Source: Albula goreensis
Lineage: Eukaryota > Chordata > Actinopteri > Albuliformes > Albulidae
DNA length: 64,000 nucleotides
Direction: 5' to 3'
Assembly: GCA_022829145.1 (NCBI GenBank)
Contig: CM040743.1
Span: 26,138,646 to 26,202,645 of the forward strand
Shown here: one piece after another, positions 1 to 12,200 of the stretch
Layout: each line of letters opens with the position of its first letter
Numbering within the stretch: the stretch's first letter is position 1
Position numbers and translations under genes: made by a program
Notes under the pieces: model-generated
Database searches by the model: none
What the model saw: the letters and a program-made list of their open reading frames with translations, nothing else
Told to the model about the DNA's origin: nothing

Positions 1-3000
1 TGCTGTTTAATTCTTAATAAAGGAAATAAGGAGTCTTTTGTTTTGTGTGCAATCGCAACGACCTCTGGAGAAGGAACCTAGAGATTGTCGATGTTGATAT
101 TGTTGACATTAACCTTCAATAGAAACGGTGATGTCTGACAGTCATTTATAACCTGTAAAGCCCCTGTAGGAACCCTTACATGGCTTCCTTTATGTTCTGA
201 CAAGAGCAGGGTCCCGAGGAAATTGATTTGGTTTGGATGTGACATATTGCTCAGACACACTCTAGGGACTCATAGATGGCAGTTGTATGGCTCTTTTTCA
301 TAGCCTCTGTCTTGAAACTGAAGTTTATTTAAATTCTGTACCAGCAGGGTGCCTTGAACAAACCAAAATAGCCCCAAATTTCCCCAAGGTTATCGGGAGA
401 GACGGAACTTTGTTGGTCGGATGGTTTTGTCTAGAATGGACAGAGATGCTTAAATTGAACGATTTTGCATAGAGATGCAAACTTGTTCATATGCAAACCA
501 AGTTTAGAATACAGGAATATTTTTCATGCTTCATTACATTAGCATAGAAAATGTTGCTGAGAGTATCTTGAGCTGTGATTGTAATGGGATAGCACCCACT
601 CCATTCCTATGGAAAAAGTTACAAATAACATCGTTCTCTAGCAACCTTTCTATTTAAAATTTTTTCGTCCATCTCTTGATCAACAATATTTAAATTTAAA
701 CATTATAACAAAAATAAATATATTCCAAGCACTAATATTCTACACAAATACAACAGCACAAAGACAATTATTTGTCATTCATTCTTGTAGATTTTGTTGC
801 AAATACATATAATGGACATGTCATTTCATTCCTTTATTTTTTATTGACAGTGAAATACTTATTCTCTGGCTTGTCAAACATTAACTTTGTGGTGGAAAAT
901 ATTTTATTTGTTCTTGAAATGTGAGAAATTTGGTTGCCTGGTAGCATTTTTGCTGAGGAGTTACTTCTACTTTTGTCACATTGCAAAACCCAGTGGTTTT
1001 ATGGGGTTGTTCATTTTTTGCAACTTGTTATTTTGAGCATTTCTTTTAGTCATTTACTGAAACTGAATTGGTCAGAGACCAATACTTATGAGTTAAAGTA
1101 AACACTATATTCTGGTGTTCACACATTTAGAATGTAGATATATAAATATACATAATACAGCAGAGATGAACGTAGTTTACTGTGTATTTTTCAAATGACA
1201 AGTTGGGCAGTTTATTTCACATGAAAATATAACCATGTCATCTTGACCAATTTTAAAGACTGTCAGGAGGTGTTGAAACTGTTGCGCTGCCATTGGTGTT
1301 TTCCCTCATCCAAGTTTCCCACTGCCATGCTCTGATTTGCCAAACAAAATGACCCAGGTGTTCTCGGCAGGACAGAGGGCATACACAAAATGGGTACCTG
1401 GTTTGACTCAAACGAATATAATCTTTCAGCATAACTGATTGTTTATTGGATCTCAGGATAGATTGACTGGACAGACTGAGAGGCTGATTATAGCTAAATA
1501 TGAGAAACTCAAAATATGAGCAGTTACTGTGTTCACCTTACATTCGATATCCAGCATTGCATTTTGTGATAAAACATGTTCGTTGGTGCTACTGCTACTC
1601 CACAAAAGTGCATATGAACATTTTAATTATATTGCCCATTAGTATTACAGCTAGTATCTATTGACAAGTCATTTCTCTGTATATTTTAAACAGATCAATC
1701 TGATAAGATTGAAATCCATTGATTTCAATATATTAAAAACAAATAACTACATTCAGCCAAATGAGTCAGCTCTTACATGTAGATTGTACTGCTTGATTTT
1801 TTAGAATATAATTACTGTATCTGATAACATACGCTGAAGTCACTTAATTTTAGCAGAAACTATCCAAGCTTGTGAATTACAAGGTATAGCTTGTGCATGG
1901 TTATGACACCCGTTTGTTTAATATGCTTGAAAATTGAAGTTCTCTCTGCAGTGCAGCAGACTTGTAGTACTAGGTAAGGTACCTCAGCGAAAAACATTAC
2001 TGGGCCATCAAGTTTTCGTGGGGGGCATGTCATTTTCCTGGCTGAATTATCATTATTCAATGATATAATACGGGCCAGGCATGTCTGCATAAACCAGGTC
2101 AGTATATGAGTAAGTATTTTCCATGGAAAAAATGCAGAGCGCCCTTAAGTCAGAATTCCCCCCTTACAGAGCACTTCAGGATAGCTCTGAGGTGAGTGTG
2201 TTACATGTGATACATGGGTCCAATCCCAGAATGCATCCATTACAGTGGTGCCCTTTTGCTTTCTTCATTAAATATCAAATCAATATTCCTGAACTGACAT
2301 AATCACAAGATTGATCTAGCCTATGTGGTTGGTGTATAATGATGGAATCTCTGTGAATGTTAGGAATACATACATGTTTAAACCTGCTATTTAATTTGAT
2401 AATGTATCATTTTTGTTTTAGATAGTCTTTTTACATTGAACAAAACTCTTGAAGCATGAAGCAATACATTCTGTCTTGTATTAATTTGTGCTTACAGTTT
2501 CTGTTGCTATATTTGAGTTGTGATGACTTCCAAATGTTATGTGACTTTTAAACATTAAATGTTTTAAGTCATAAAAATTTCAGGCTTTGTGAGACCTGAG
2601 GCACTTCCATCTATTAACTGGTTGGCATGGTTTTTAAAATATATGTTAATTAAAGCATTTTATTTAACATTCATGGCTGTCAATTTTTCTGTTGCCTCAA
2701 AGCCTGTGAAAACCTGTCTTTGACCTGAATTCTGTCAACATTTGTTCTCAAGTTTAACTCAAATATTCATTTTTTTACATAGCTGGGGAGTTCATTTTGG
2801 TCAACAGTCACAGTATTGCTTGATCATGTTTGTGAAGGAAAATGTGAACACTTCTAGTTTAATATTGAATAAAACTTTCTGGACAAATGTTGATTGAATG
2901 CAGTCCTTTAGGTTTTGTGAGTACAGACACTGTATAATTATGGTTTATATTAGAACCAGAGGGTTAGGTTAGAAAAATCTACATCTACATCGTTGTCTGC

Positions 3001-4591
3001 GCATACAACAGCTGCTCTGTCAGTGAACAGTTGTATGTGCAGCTGTTTACAGAAACAGTGCTTTACCTTCATCCTACTTTCTCCTTTGTTCTGTGTATGA
3101 GCGCAGGAACAACATGTCCAGTGGTCCCGGGCAGAGTCTGGTATCTATTGTTGAGTGATCAATCTAAAACTGTCCTGTGAGAAACACAGACCAGGTGGAA
3201 ACATATTCCCCAGTTAAGAGGGGAATGTAAACCATTGGCCTGAATGGCCCTACCCCTCAGAAACCTCAACTTTGAACGAACATGAACCCTGACCTTTCCT
3301 GACCCATGAAGCACAAGTGTCTTGGGTTAGCCACTAATCTCCATTCTCCTGACGCAGTGGAATCTCTCTCTGGGAATTGCCATTCCCAGCTGCGTTTTCA
3401 TAATCTCAACAGTCATACTGTTATAAAGGTGTTCAAGCCCTGAGCCACTCTAAGACTCAAAAAGGTGTATAGGTTTCCATCTGAGAGCTGAAAGCTGCAG
3501 GCACTTTGATACACAGCTCTTCAAGGTGGATCTTTAAGTTTCTTCAGTCAGTCTGCTTTTCTGCATAGCGTTTCATGTGAAATATTTTGGGTGTTTTTGA
3601 AGCTGGCATTCCCCTCTATTTTCTTACATTCGCTTGGTAGTGGTGCCATCGTTTTCCTATTTAGTACAGCATAAAAGCTGAAATTCCAGCTCTGCAGACA
3701 CTTTTAAGAGGCAGCAAGCCACACTGCATTGTAGGTTGTGGCTTGGCTGTATATTTTCAGGTGATAACATCTTAAATGATGGCATGCTCTGTACTTAAAT
3801 CCAATAATTTATAGTGTATGCCAGACATACTTGAAAGAGAAACAAGACATACCTTAATCTTAGGTTAGTATTTTTGGTTTTAATTGAAGGCTTGCTCAAT
3901 TTTATAAGTAAACCTGTAATAATTAAGTTACAGTTGGATTCTGCTGGGTGGTTAATCCCATTAACACAGTATTTCAGTGTGTATGGATACTGTGGTCCAG
4001 GATCAAGTCTAGCCATTGCATGGACTGTGGATGATAGTGTCACTAAGCAACATGTAATTTATGGTAGCTTCACCCAGGAAGAGAGGGATAGATTCAGTGG
4101 GGATGTTCCTTCATCCCTCACCATCAGTTGGTGCCCACAGCAGATGAGTGACACATGAAGTGACTTCCTCCGACCCATGCGCAATTTCAGCTTGTAACCT
4201 GTAATATAAAAAGAGGTGGTGGCTGACATCACTCTGTCTCAGAGGGTAGGATGTGGTTGTCACTCCTCAAAATTGATAGCATAGGCTACAACAATGAACA
4301 TGGCTTGTGAATAGTATTGGGTAACCCGAACTGGGAGAAAAAAGGGAGAAAATATGAAATATCTGTCTGAGTCTTAAGTTTGGAAGCAAAGCTCATTAAA
4401 GCTGCCATTGTTAAAGAGGGAACATGAGTGGCCGCCAACACTGTCATATGACCATGCTGATTAATCATACAGATATAATACATCTTTTATGTGCATACTT
4501 TGATCACATAGACTAACCAGACTTGTGAGTTTTAATTATATTATCTTTGTGATGATCATCTGCTTCTATCTGTTTCTTTCTTTCCCCTCAG

Positions 4592-4670
4592 TGAAGTAGG
4601 AGAAGAAAACTTCCTGAAGATGTATCGATCCCAGTGCAGTGATGCAGGGGAGTCTGGTGACGTGACATGA
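4592..4670 (+). CDS. Candidate terminal exon of an unidentified gene
   Basis: A strong polypyrimidine tract and acceptor (TTTCCCCTCAG) precede a short open frame (EVGEENFLKMYRSQCSDAGE then SGDVT) ending in TGA at 4668-4670. It would begin in phase 2, which does not fit any col14a1 border. A good poly(A) signal lies 1.76 kb downstream. I do not recognise the peptide. It may be the last exon of an upstream neighbour, or chance: 25 codons is short. Confidence 0.22.
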
Positions 4671-6431
4671 TATTCTATTGTACTTGCAATGCACTATGGG
4701 ATGAAGAGAACAAGGGAGACTGAGTATGCCTTTGACTGCAGCCAGTCAAGAGGCTCTCATCTGAAAAAAAATCAGTGCAGTCCAGATTGCGGAAGAATCT
4801 AATCAACAGCTACAAAGACCCGATCACCACTGTCACAACATATCACCGTGGTCTGTTAATGGAACACAGGGAAATTGTGACAACCTACTGTATATACACC
4901 CTTGTTTTTCAAGACATCAGATGAAAGCTGGATTTGCACTTCAATGAATTATTGAAGGCAAAGAGCTTGTGCGAGATGGTCTTCCTCTCCCGATTCTTGT
5001 GGAATTTACTTCCCGTTTTATTCATGCTCATAGATCAAAAACATTGTCTTAGTTTCTGCTGCTACCTGGTTAAAGAGATTTTTTTCTTGTATTGTTTAAT
5101 TACATGTGTTTGATTGACATGCACTAGCAATGACCGTGGAGTTGAAAAGAACCTCGACACTCTGAGAACTTTATTTCTGCGACTCTTCAAAAATCTTTGC
5201 TGGTTATGCAAATTAAATTCAATTGAGTGTGGAAACTATCATGCAATGACAGCATGTACAAGTACAACTATGAAAAAAACTACAACAATGCAAATGCAAC
5301 ACTGATTTCAAATTGATTCCACTCTTAGCACAGGGTAGAAGCATCCATGATTATATACTAGCTTATTGCAATGCTTTACTTCCTGATTCCCTTTGAAACT
5401 AAGCCAAAGTGCAATTGATTTGCGTCCTTTGAGTCCTTGCATATTTTGTTCCTGAAAGGATATTGATTTGTCTCATTAACAGTATGCACCTAATCTCACT
5501 TGTCAGATTCATAAGAGCCTGACTTGCTTTCTCACTCAGGTGCGGTATAACCATATCCAATTTCCAGGAATTTTCTTTGCTAATACATTAAATGGTCAGG
5601 AACATTTTCTGAAATCTTCCCCAGTGGAGCATAAAAACAACGAACCACCTAAGGCAGTGGTCCACCATTGTTCTGGAGAACTACAGAAAGTGCTGTTTTT
5701 ATTTCTCAGGAATTAAATGATCAGTTAGTACGATTATTATGCTATTAACTCACCTCACTTTGTTTCTTAGGTTTGAATCAGTTGCTGATTTTAAGTTGGG
5801 AAAAAAGTGCATCCTGTATTTCCTCAGGTTGGCTAGCCATGACCTAAGGCAAGCAAATCCACCATCAGAAATATTCCAGCACCAATCAGGAGGCATAGAC
5901 TGGAAACGACAGCAAAATTGCCATGGAGCTCAATTAGTGAATGAGAACGTACAGTCAGGATGCCATGTCTGTACATTTTGACGTTGAATACTGATAACGT
6001 ATGTGGATGCCAAACCCATTTGACAGAGTCATAACTGCATTTAAGAATAACTTTCAGTGACATTAAGTAGACAAAATACACATATGAAAATGTTTCTCTG
6101 TGTTACGTCTTTTTCTGTTTTTTCTACCCTGAGTCAGCTTAGGGATTTAGTGGTTATTCTGACACACAGCAGTTACACACTCACACCCCAATATGTATAG
6201 ACGCAGACCCCTTTCATGCACCCCAATAAGAACTTATGTGGTCTGAATAACATTCAGAGCAACTTCACATTTTTTAGGGCTTGTAAAAAAATGGCTGTAT
6301 TTGCTTAATGTTTTTGTAAAAGGAAAGCATGAATTAAATGTCAACCATCACTGTTTCCTTTAATATATCCACACAATATGACTATTTATATTGAAATATG
6401 TTTTGAATCTGAAATGATTGTCATGCTATTC

Positions 6432-6437
6432 AATAAA
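6432..6437 (+). promoter_or_regulatory. Possible poly(A) signal upstream of the VWA1 exon
   Basis: AATAAA followed within about 20-40 nt by a TGTG/T-rich stretch (TGTGTTCAGAATGTGTTTTC), which resembles a downstream element. It lies about 230 nt before the VWA1 exon. It could end an upstream transcript or a prematurely terminated col14a1 RNA. Confidence 0.35.
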
Positions 6438-6663
6438 GAACTTACTCAAAATGTGTTCAGAATGTGTTTTCTTTCTTTTAAAACCAAAGGATTATAGTTT
6501 TAATGATTTTTTAGCTCATCTACCTTGGACCCAATCTGCACATCAACGTTTTGCTAATATTTGTACTGTGGTATAAGCTGCCCAAGCGTGGTGTACTTAC
6601 ATTAGTGTGGGTCTGTGAGAGTGTAGTTAATCACAGGCTTGTCTGTCTCTGGCTTGTTTGCAG

Positions 6664-9290
6664 TGGATCAGTTTGTCTGTAAGACTCCAGCGATAGCAGA
6701 CATCGTGATCCTTGTGGATGGCTCCTGGAGTATTGGAAGGATAAACTTCCGTCTGGTCCGCATGTTTCTGGAAAACCTGGTGAATGCCTTTGCTGTAGGT
6801 TTCGACAAGACCCGGATAGGTGAGTGTACTTTCATTATTTGGTCATTACCATTATTACGCAAACATCACCATTACCCTATATGTCACCTTCATTTTCTAC
6901 TTAACTATAGCGGTATGCACGGAAACTGTTCTATTACATGGTAAGAAGGCAGCAATTTCAACACCCAGTCCCCTCATCTTATTGTTTATCTTATGAACTA
7001 GGAAGTACACCACTTAATGAGGTATTTACAGTAGCCTTTAATTGCATTTCGTTGCCTTTAGTGTTACCATATCAGTGGAAAATTGAGTTGGTCATACCTG
7101 TATCATAGATTTCACTTTACATACCTGCCGCTGTACCACTTCGCAGCTATAATAACACTTAAAAAATACCATGGTAATTTTTGTTGTGTCTGTATCATTT
7201 GTTCCACATTCTCTGGAATGTAAACCAAACAATCAACAAATTTATTATTCATTCAATAAACAATTAAGTAATCAATAAAAGCCATTACAATTTTACTACA
7301 TTTTTACAAGCCCTTTATCCTGACATGAGAAGTGCAAATGTCTTGGTTGTTGTCAGTAACTAATACATTGTATAACCATTTGGTAATACTGACAGTTAGG
7401 CACATTTTCTTGTATAACAATAAATCATTATCAGAGGTGCTTATTATAACACTACAGAAGAAAGTGCTCTTTGTGCTCTCTTTTTTGTGTGGCTTGGACT
7501 TCAAGCTCAATGCAGTAGGTCTTTTCTTGTTATAGAAAATAGGGTCAGTTGTATTGTGCTCATGTGTTATTGATTCCTGTGTGTAGGACTGGCTCAGTAT
7601 AGTGGGGATCCCAGAATTGAGTGGCATCTGAATGCCTACACCACCAAAGATGCTGTGATCGATGCTGTCAAGAACCTGCCGTACAAAGGAGGAAACACAC
7701 TGACTGGTAATATGTTTTCCTGCCCACTGTTATTCAGCTCACTGTAGTTTTGCCGCGATTCTCTGGTTTCAGTCCTATTCTTTTTCCAGAAATTAGACAA
7801 AGCTTTTGATTGAACCTTTATTTATTGAACCTGCTCTTTGACATTGTGTTTGAGTTTCTAATGCTATGTTTATTAACTGTTACAGTTTGTTAGTTCCTGT
7901 CAGCTGACTTTTTTATCCCCAGCTAAGTCATATCAACAATCCACACCTGTTAACAACATATGTCCAGTCTGTGGGCAGAAATGAATATGAACTCACACCA
8001 TAATAGCCACCTTTCTTAACATCCCTTTTAGCTGTCTTTACACCAAGATATGACATGTTTGAGGGAGGTGAGATTTCACTGATGGTATCATTAGTGACAC
8101 TTCTAAAATGTCTGGATTACCTGTACAATGCTCCAGCATCTCTGTAGTTTTCACATGACATGTAATGACATGCCATAAAATTTAAACACACAGTATAATT
8201 AGTGAAACCTCTGAAATGTACCTGGTTTCATGTGTTAATGTTCTGATATTTTTTGCAGGCCTTGCACTGACATATATTCTGGAGAACAGCTTCAAACCTG
8301 AATCTGGCTCCCGGCCGGGTGTTCCAAAAATCGGGATTTTGATTACGGACGGCAAGTCCCAGGATGATGTCATCCCTCCGGCCCAAAGCCTCAGGGAGGC
8401 AGGCATCGAGCTTTTTGCTATCGGTAGGAAAACGAGGTTTGGCACATCTTGAAATTGCTTTGAAATTCACACTTTCACAAGCAAGAAAGCCAGATAGCTC
8501 CATCCGCTGAGCAGCTGTCAAGGTTGGAGTCCCAGCTCCAACCTTTCTATCCATGTTCCTCCTCTCAGCCTTCTTGCTGTCTAAATAAAGGAAAAATATG
8601 TACAGAGGGTGGCTTAGCCACTCTTCTTTAAAAAAAAATTCCTAAGCAGTAAGAAACTACAATAGATCAGCTTACACTCTATACAATTTCTAAGAAGAAA
8701 AAAATGAGTATTTTGTGCCAAAGCACTCAAATATTCAACGAGTAGCTTTGCACATTCTTGCAATGAGGATATGTATGGAATTCAGGAGCCTATCATGCAG
8801 TTCGGTCTGCAACAAGTATAGTTTTGCAATATTGAGAATATGAATTTTCCAGTCCTGTAACATTACATTGCATTGTATCACATTGATATTGGTTTTAACA
8901 TGTTTACAGTTATTTTGTGGTTTTAATGGAAGTCAAATAGTAGAGAGAATTAGGGAGAGTGCAAATACCTATGTACACTGAAACAAAGGGAGACTGTAGC
9001 CTCCATCCACTGTGAAATCTCACAGACTTCAGTGGAAAAACAATTTGGTCTTGAGAGAATACAGGGTGGAAAAACAAGGAAGATTGGGTGGTGAGTGGTT
9101 GTGACTTGCTGTCCTGTCTTCTTATGAAGGCGTGAAGAATGCTGATGAGAACGAGCTGAAGGCCATTGCCTCGCCGCCCCACGACACGCATGTCTACAAT
9201 GTGGCCGACTTTACCATCATGAGCACCATCGTGGAGGCCTGACCCGGACTCTGTGTGAGCGCGTCGAGCAGCAGGACAAGGAGATCAAAG
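6664..9290 (+). CDS. col14a1: col14a1 exons 1-4 (of window): VWA domain 1
   Basis: Exons 6664-6819, 7587-7706, 8259-8423 and 9130-9290 encode the first von Willebrand factor A domain, residues 1 to about 200 of the visible chain. Its metal-ion-dependent adhesion site is intact: DGSWSIG in exon 1, GGNTLTG spanning the exon 2/3 junction, and ITDGKSQDD in exon 3. The first exon starts after a TTTGCAG acceptor in phase 1, so a coding exon must precede it. Exon 4 is 161 nt where 162 is needed. GTG GAG GCC is followed by TGA at 9240-9242; restoring one C in the GCC-CTG run returns the conserved [17 protein letters not shown] end and fits the next exon's phase. This is therefore either a sequence error or a recent null allele. 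The introns (766, 552, 706 and 1,171 nt) hold no genes. Confidence 0.93.
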
Positions 9291-12200
9291 GTCAGTGCTA
9301 GCCAATCATAAGGGGAGGGAGTGTGATTTGTGGCAGGGTTAAATTAATGTGTTCACTTGAGCCGTTTTCACATATGAACTCCGGAAAATGCCCAGAGAAT
9401 CAGGTCTGGACATTTTCTGGAGTTGCCCTTTCACACATGTAGCATGGAGCCTGAGATTTTCCATCTCAGACGCGTTCACACCTACTGTAAATAATCTGTT
9501 TGGTTTAGGGGTGGCGCCTGGGTAGAGCATGCAGGTGGCAAGACATGATGCAAAAAGTATGGTGTGGATATTGCAGTGTTTTGTTTACAGCACATTGAAG
9601 ATAGCAAACGAGGCTACCGACTCATCCGTAATGATGACTGTTTTTGTGTTGATATCAAAAATACATGCATTTGCATGTGTCATTTGAACATGTGGCAAGC
9701 AGAAAAGAGTTTGAAACATCTACCCTTGAATGCTTGTATTTCTGGTTTCGCGTCAGTCTCATGAATAATTGCATATTCTCCAGTAAATTACCTGCTGTAT
9801 TTACACACTCAACCGGACAGTTTAGCCAAGGATGAAGTTAAATGTCGGTGCAACTGATTTGGACATTTGAAACATAAGCTCCTCTGGGTAATGTCAAGAG
9901 AAATCAAATGTGTTTCCACCAGGATCTTGCAGGTCTGTTTCCCAGACATGGTAATATGTTTCATACATAGAACATAGAACTCAAAAGGCATCAAAATGGT
10001 TTTATTAGTATACCTTTTTTAATCTTTTTAGCAGAAAAATTGCATATTCACCTACACACCTCTTCCAAATGGTGTACCTGATAACTATCAAGAGAAATCA
10101 AATATGTTTTACCATAACTATGCTAGTAGCTGAACCCTTCAAGATCTCTCTATAGTAAAGAGAAGAATGTGTGAATTTCTTTTCTCCTTCTTGACTTCTG
10201 TAATTTTTGTATTCATGCTCTTTCATATTTTGATGTATCTAATTATCTTAACCTTATGTTCAAGGGTGTTTTATCTTATCTGTTACTAACCTCATGTCCA
10301 TTTGGAGATCCATTTTCAGAGGCACAGTTGAGAAAAAATGAGAGGAATGAGTTAATGAATAGGCTGAAATGTCAGTGACCCATGCAGACATAAAGAATAC
10401 GTTTGCACTTATTCTAACTGCATCCTTCCACAAAGTGAAAGGGATAAACATGTCATTTCAGGAGTGCCTGGCGTTTCTACGTCTCCCGGCGCACCGCAGG
10501 ATCTGGTGACATCAGAGGTGACGGCGAGGAGCTTCCGAGTGTCCTGGACCCATGCCCCCGGAGAAGTGGAGAAGTACCGTGTGGTGTATTACCCCGCCCG
10601 AGGGGGGCCGCCGGAGGAGGTGACAGACCCTAATCCCATTATGGAGGGGTACCTCTGTCTTTTTTGTGCCTGTAGTCTCTTTGTAAATGGTGATTACAGA
10701 GCTTTTTGAAGATGAATGGCACAAGGTCATTCACAGCCATCCCCTCTCAACCACTGTTGAGCCAGAGGTATGGAGGTGGAGTTGAATTACTCCAGATGTC
10801 CTAATGGAAGATTACAAGGGGCCCTTTCTCTAGGTGTTAAAATACATCTAGTGTTGGTTTGGGAGTCAGGGGGTGTAGGGGTTCTAGGGAACGGGTTTGG
10901 TTGGACCTGCTCCACTTTCATAAATCAGTCATTCGTGGTTCCAATTTAATTGTTACACACTTGACACTGTCTGACAAAATCAGTCACATTCTTAAAAAGA
11001 ATTCTGAAAATGTAATTATATTTTAAATATCAGATGTAATTCCTCTATCAAAAATACCTGTCAAAAAACAAGCTGAAAGACAATTAAATATAACCAGTGA
11101 GTGTGAAATTTTGAGGCCTGGGTATCAGTTGCAGTGGATCAAAGCACTAGCTCAGTTGAATGTTTGTGATAACTGTATTGTCTCTGCTCTGCAGGTGGTG
11201 GTGAGCGGGCGTGAGAAGTCGGTGGTCCTGCAGTACCTGAACTCTCTGACTGAGTATCAGATCGCAGTCTTCGCCGTGTATGTCAGCTCAGCCAGCGAGG
11301 CGCTCCGAGGCAGCGAGACAACCTGTGAGTTCCTCCCTGCAGCTATACTTCGATCAATCTTGTTTTACAGCCGTCTCACAACTGAGGCTTAAAGCAAATC
11401 CGTCAGGGGTTGAATATGGCAAGGTATGTGCTTGAAAACTCATTATTTGGCTGTCATTTTATTCCTTCCCCTTCACATAAAATACATTGTTTGTTATTTC
11501 TATCAGGGCTGGTGACTCACAAGACCTGGACTTATTCATAAAAGAGCACATTGTTCCCATAATCACACTGTATCATCTCCTTACAGACACTCACAATCCC
11601 TGTCATTCAAAACTAAGGTTCTCCAGGATCACAAACCTGGTCTTTGGATCCTCATACTGTACAAATGTTGCTACCCACATCCAAAACATATTTACCTGCC
11701 AGCAGCTCACACAGAAACTACAGCTAAAAAGGACACTGTCTCTACGTTGCCCTAATCCATTTTCCCAAAACGGCCTGTCCAAAGGGAGGCTGTTGTTACA
11801 TATTTGTTGTACACTGAGAGATACAAATGGGCTTTGGGGTTGTTGTGGGACAGTCATGGAGATGTCAGAGAAATATAGATGGGCTTTGGGGATTGTTGTG
11901 TCATGGAGATGTCAGAGATACAGATGGGCTTTGGGGATTGTTGTGGGACAGTAATGGAGGTGTCAGAGAGATATAGATGGGCTTTGGGGATTGTCGTGGG
12001 ACGGTCATGGAGATTTGACCCCCTCCTCTGTGTTGGACAGTGGCCCTGCCCATGGTGAACAACCTGGAGCTGTATGACGTGTTCCACAGCACCATGCGGG
12101 CCCGGTGGAAGGGTGTGGAGGGCGCCACAGGATACATGATCCTGTACGCTCCGCTGACCGAGGCTGACGCTGCCGACGAGAAGGAGGTGAGAGGGCAGAG

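Larger units (their letters stand above)
1..6663. other. Non-coding sequence upstream of the first recognised exon
   Basis: No FN3, signal-peptide or linker exon of col14a1 can be recognised here, although exon 6664-6819 needs a preceding coding exon. The interval is AT-rich, and short open frames on both strands show no family signature. It is most simply a large col14a1 intron, with its 5' part outside the window. The only structured items are the candidate terminal exon at 4592-4670 and the AATAAA at 6432-6437. Confidence 0.5.

Noticed and set aside
3795-4158. Overlapping open frames of 82 and 94 codons on opposite strands
   Set aside because: No recognisable domain, no splice context and no codon bias; one at most could be real and nothing supports either.
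4592-4654. The 4592 exon as a col14a1 linker exon (a GTGACG donor follows)
   Set aside because: It starts in phase 2, whereas col14a1 borders here are phase 1, and the peptide does not resemble the family's linker.
8228-8554. Long minus-strand open frames over exon 3 and similar ones at other exons
   Set aside because: They are antisense shadows of GC-rich exons with no splice or family support.
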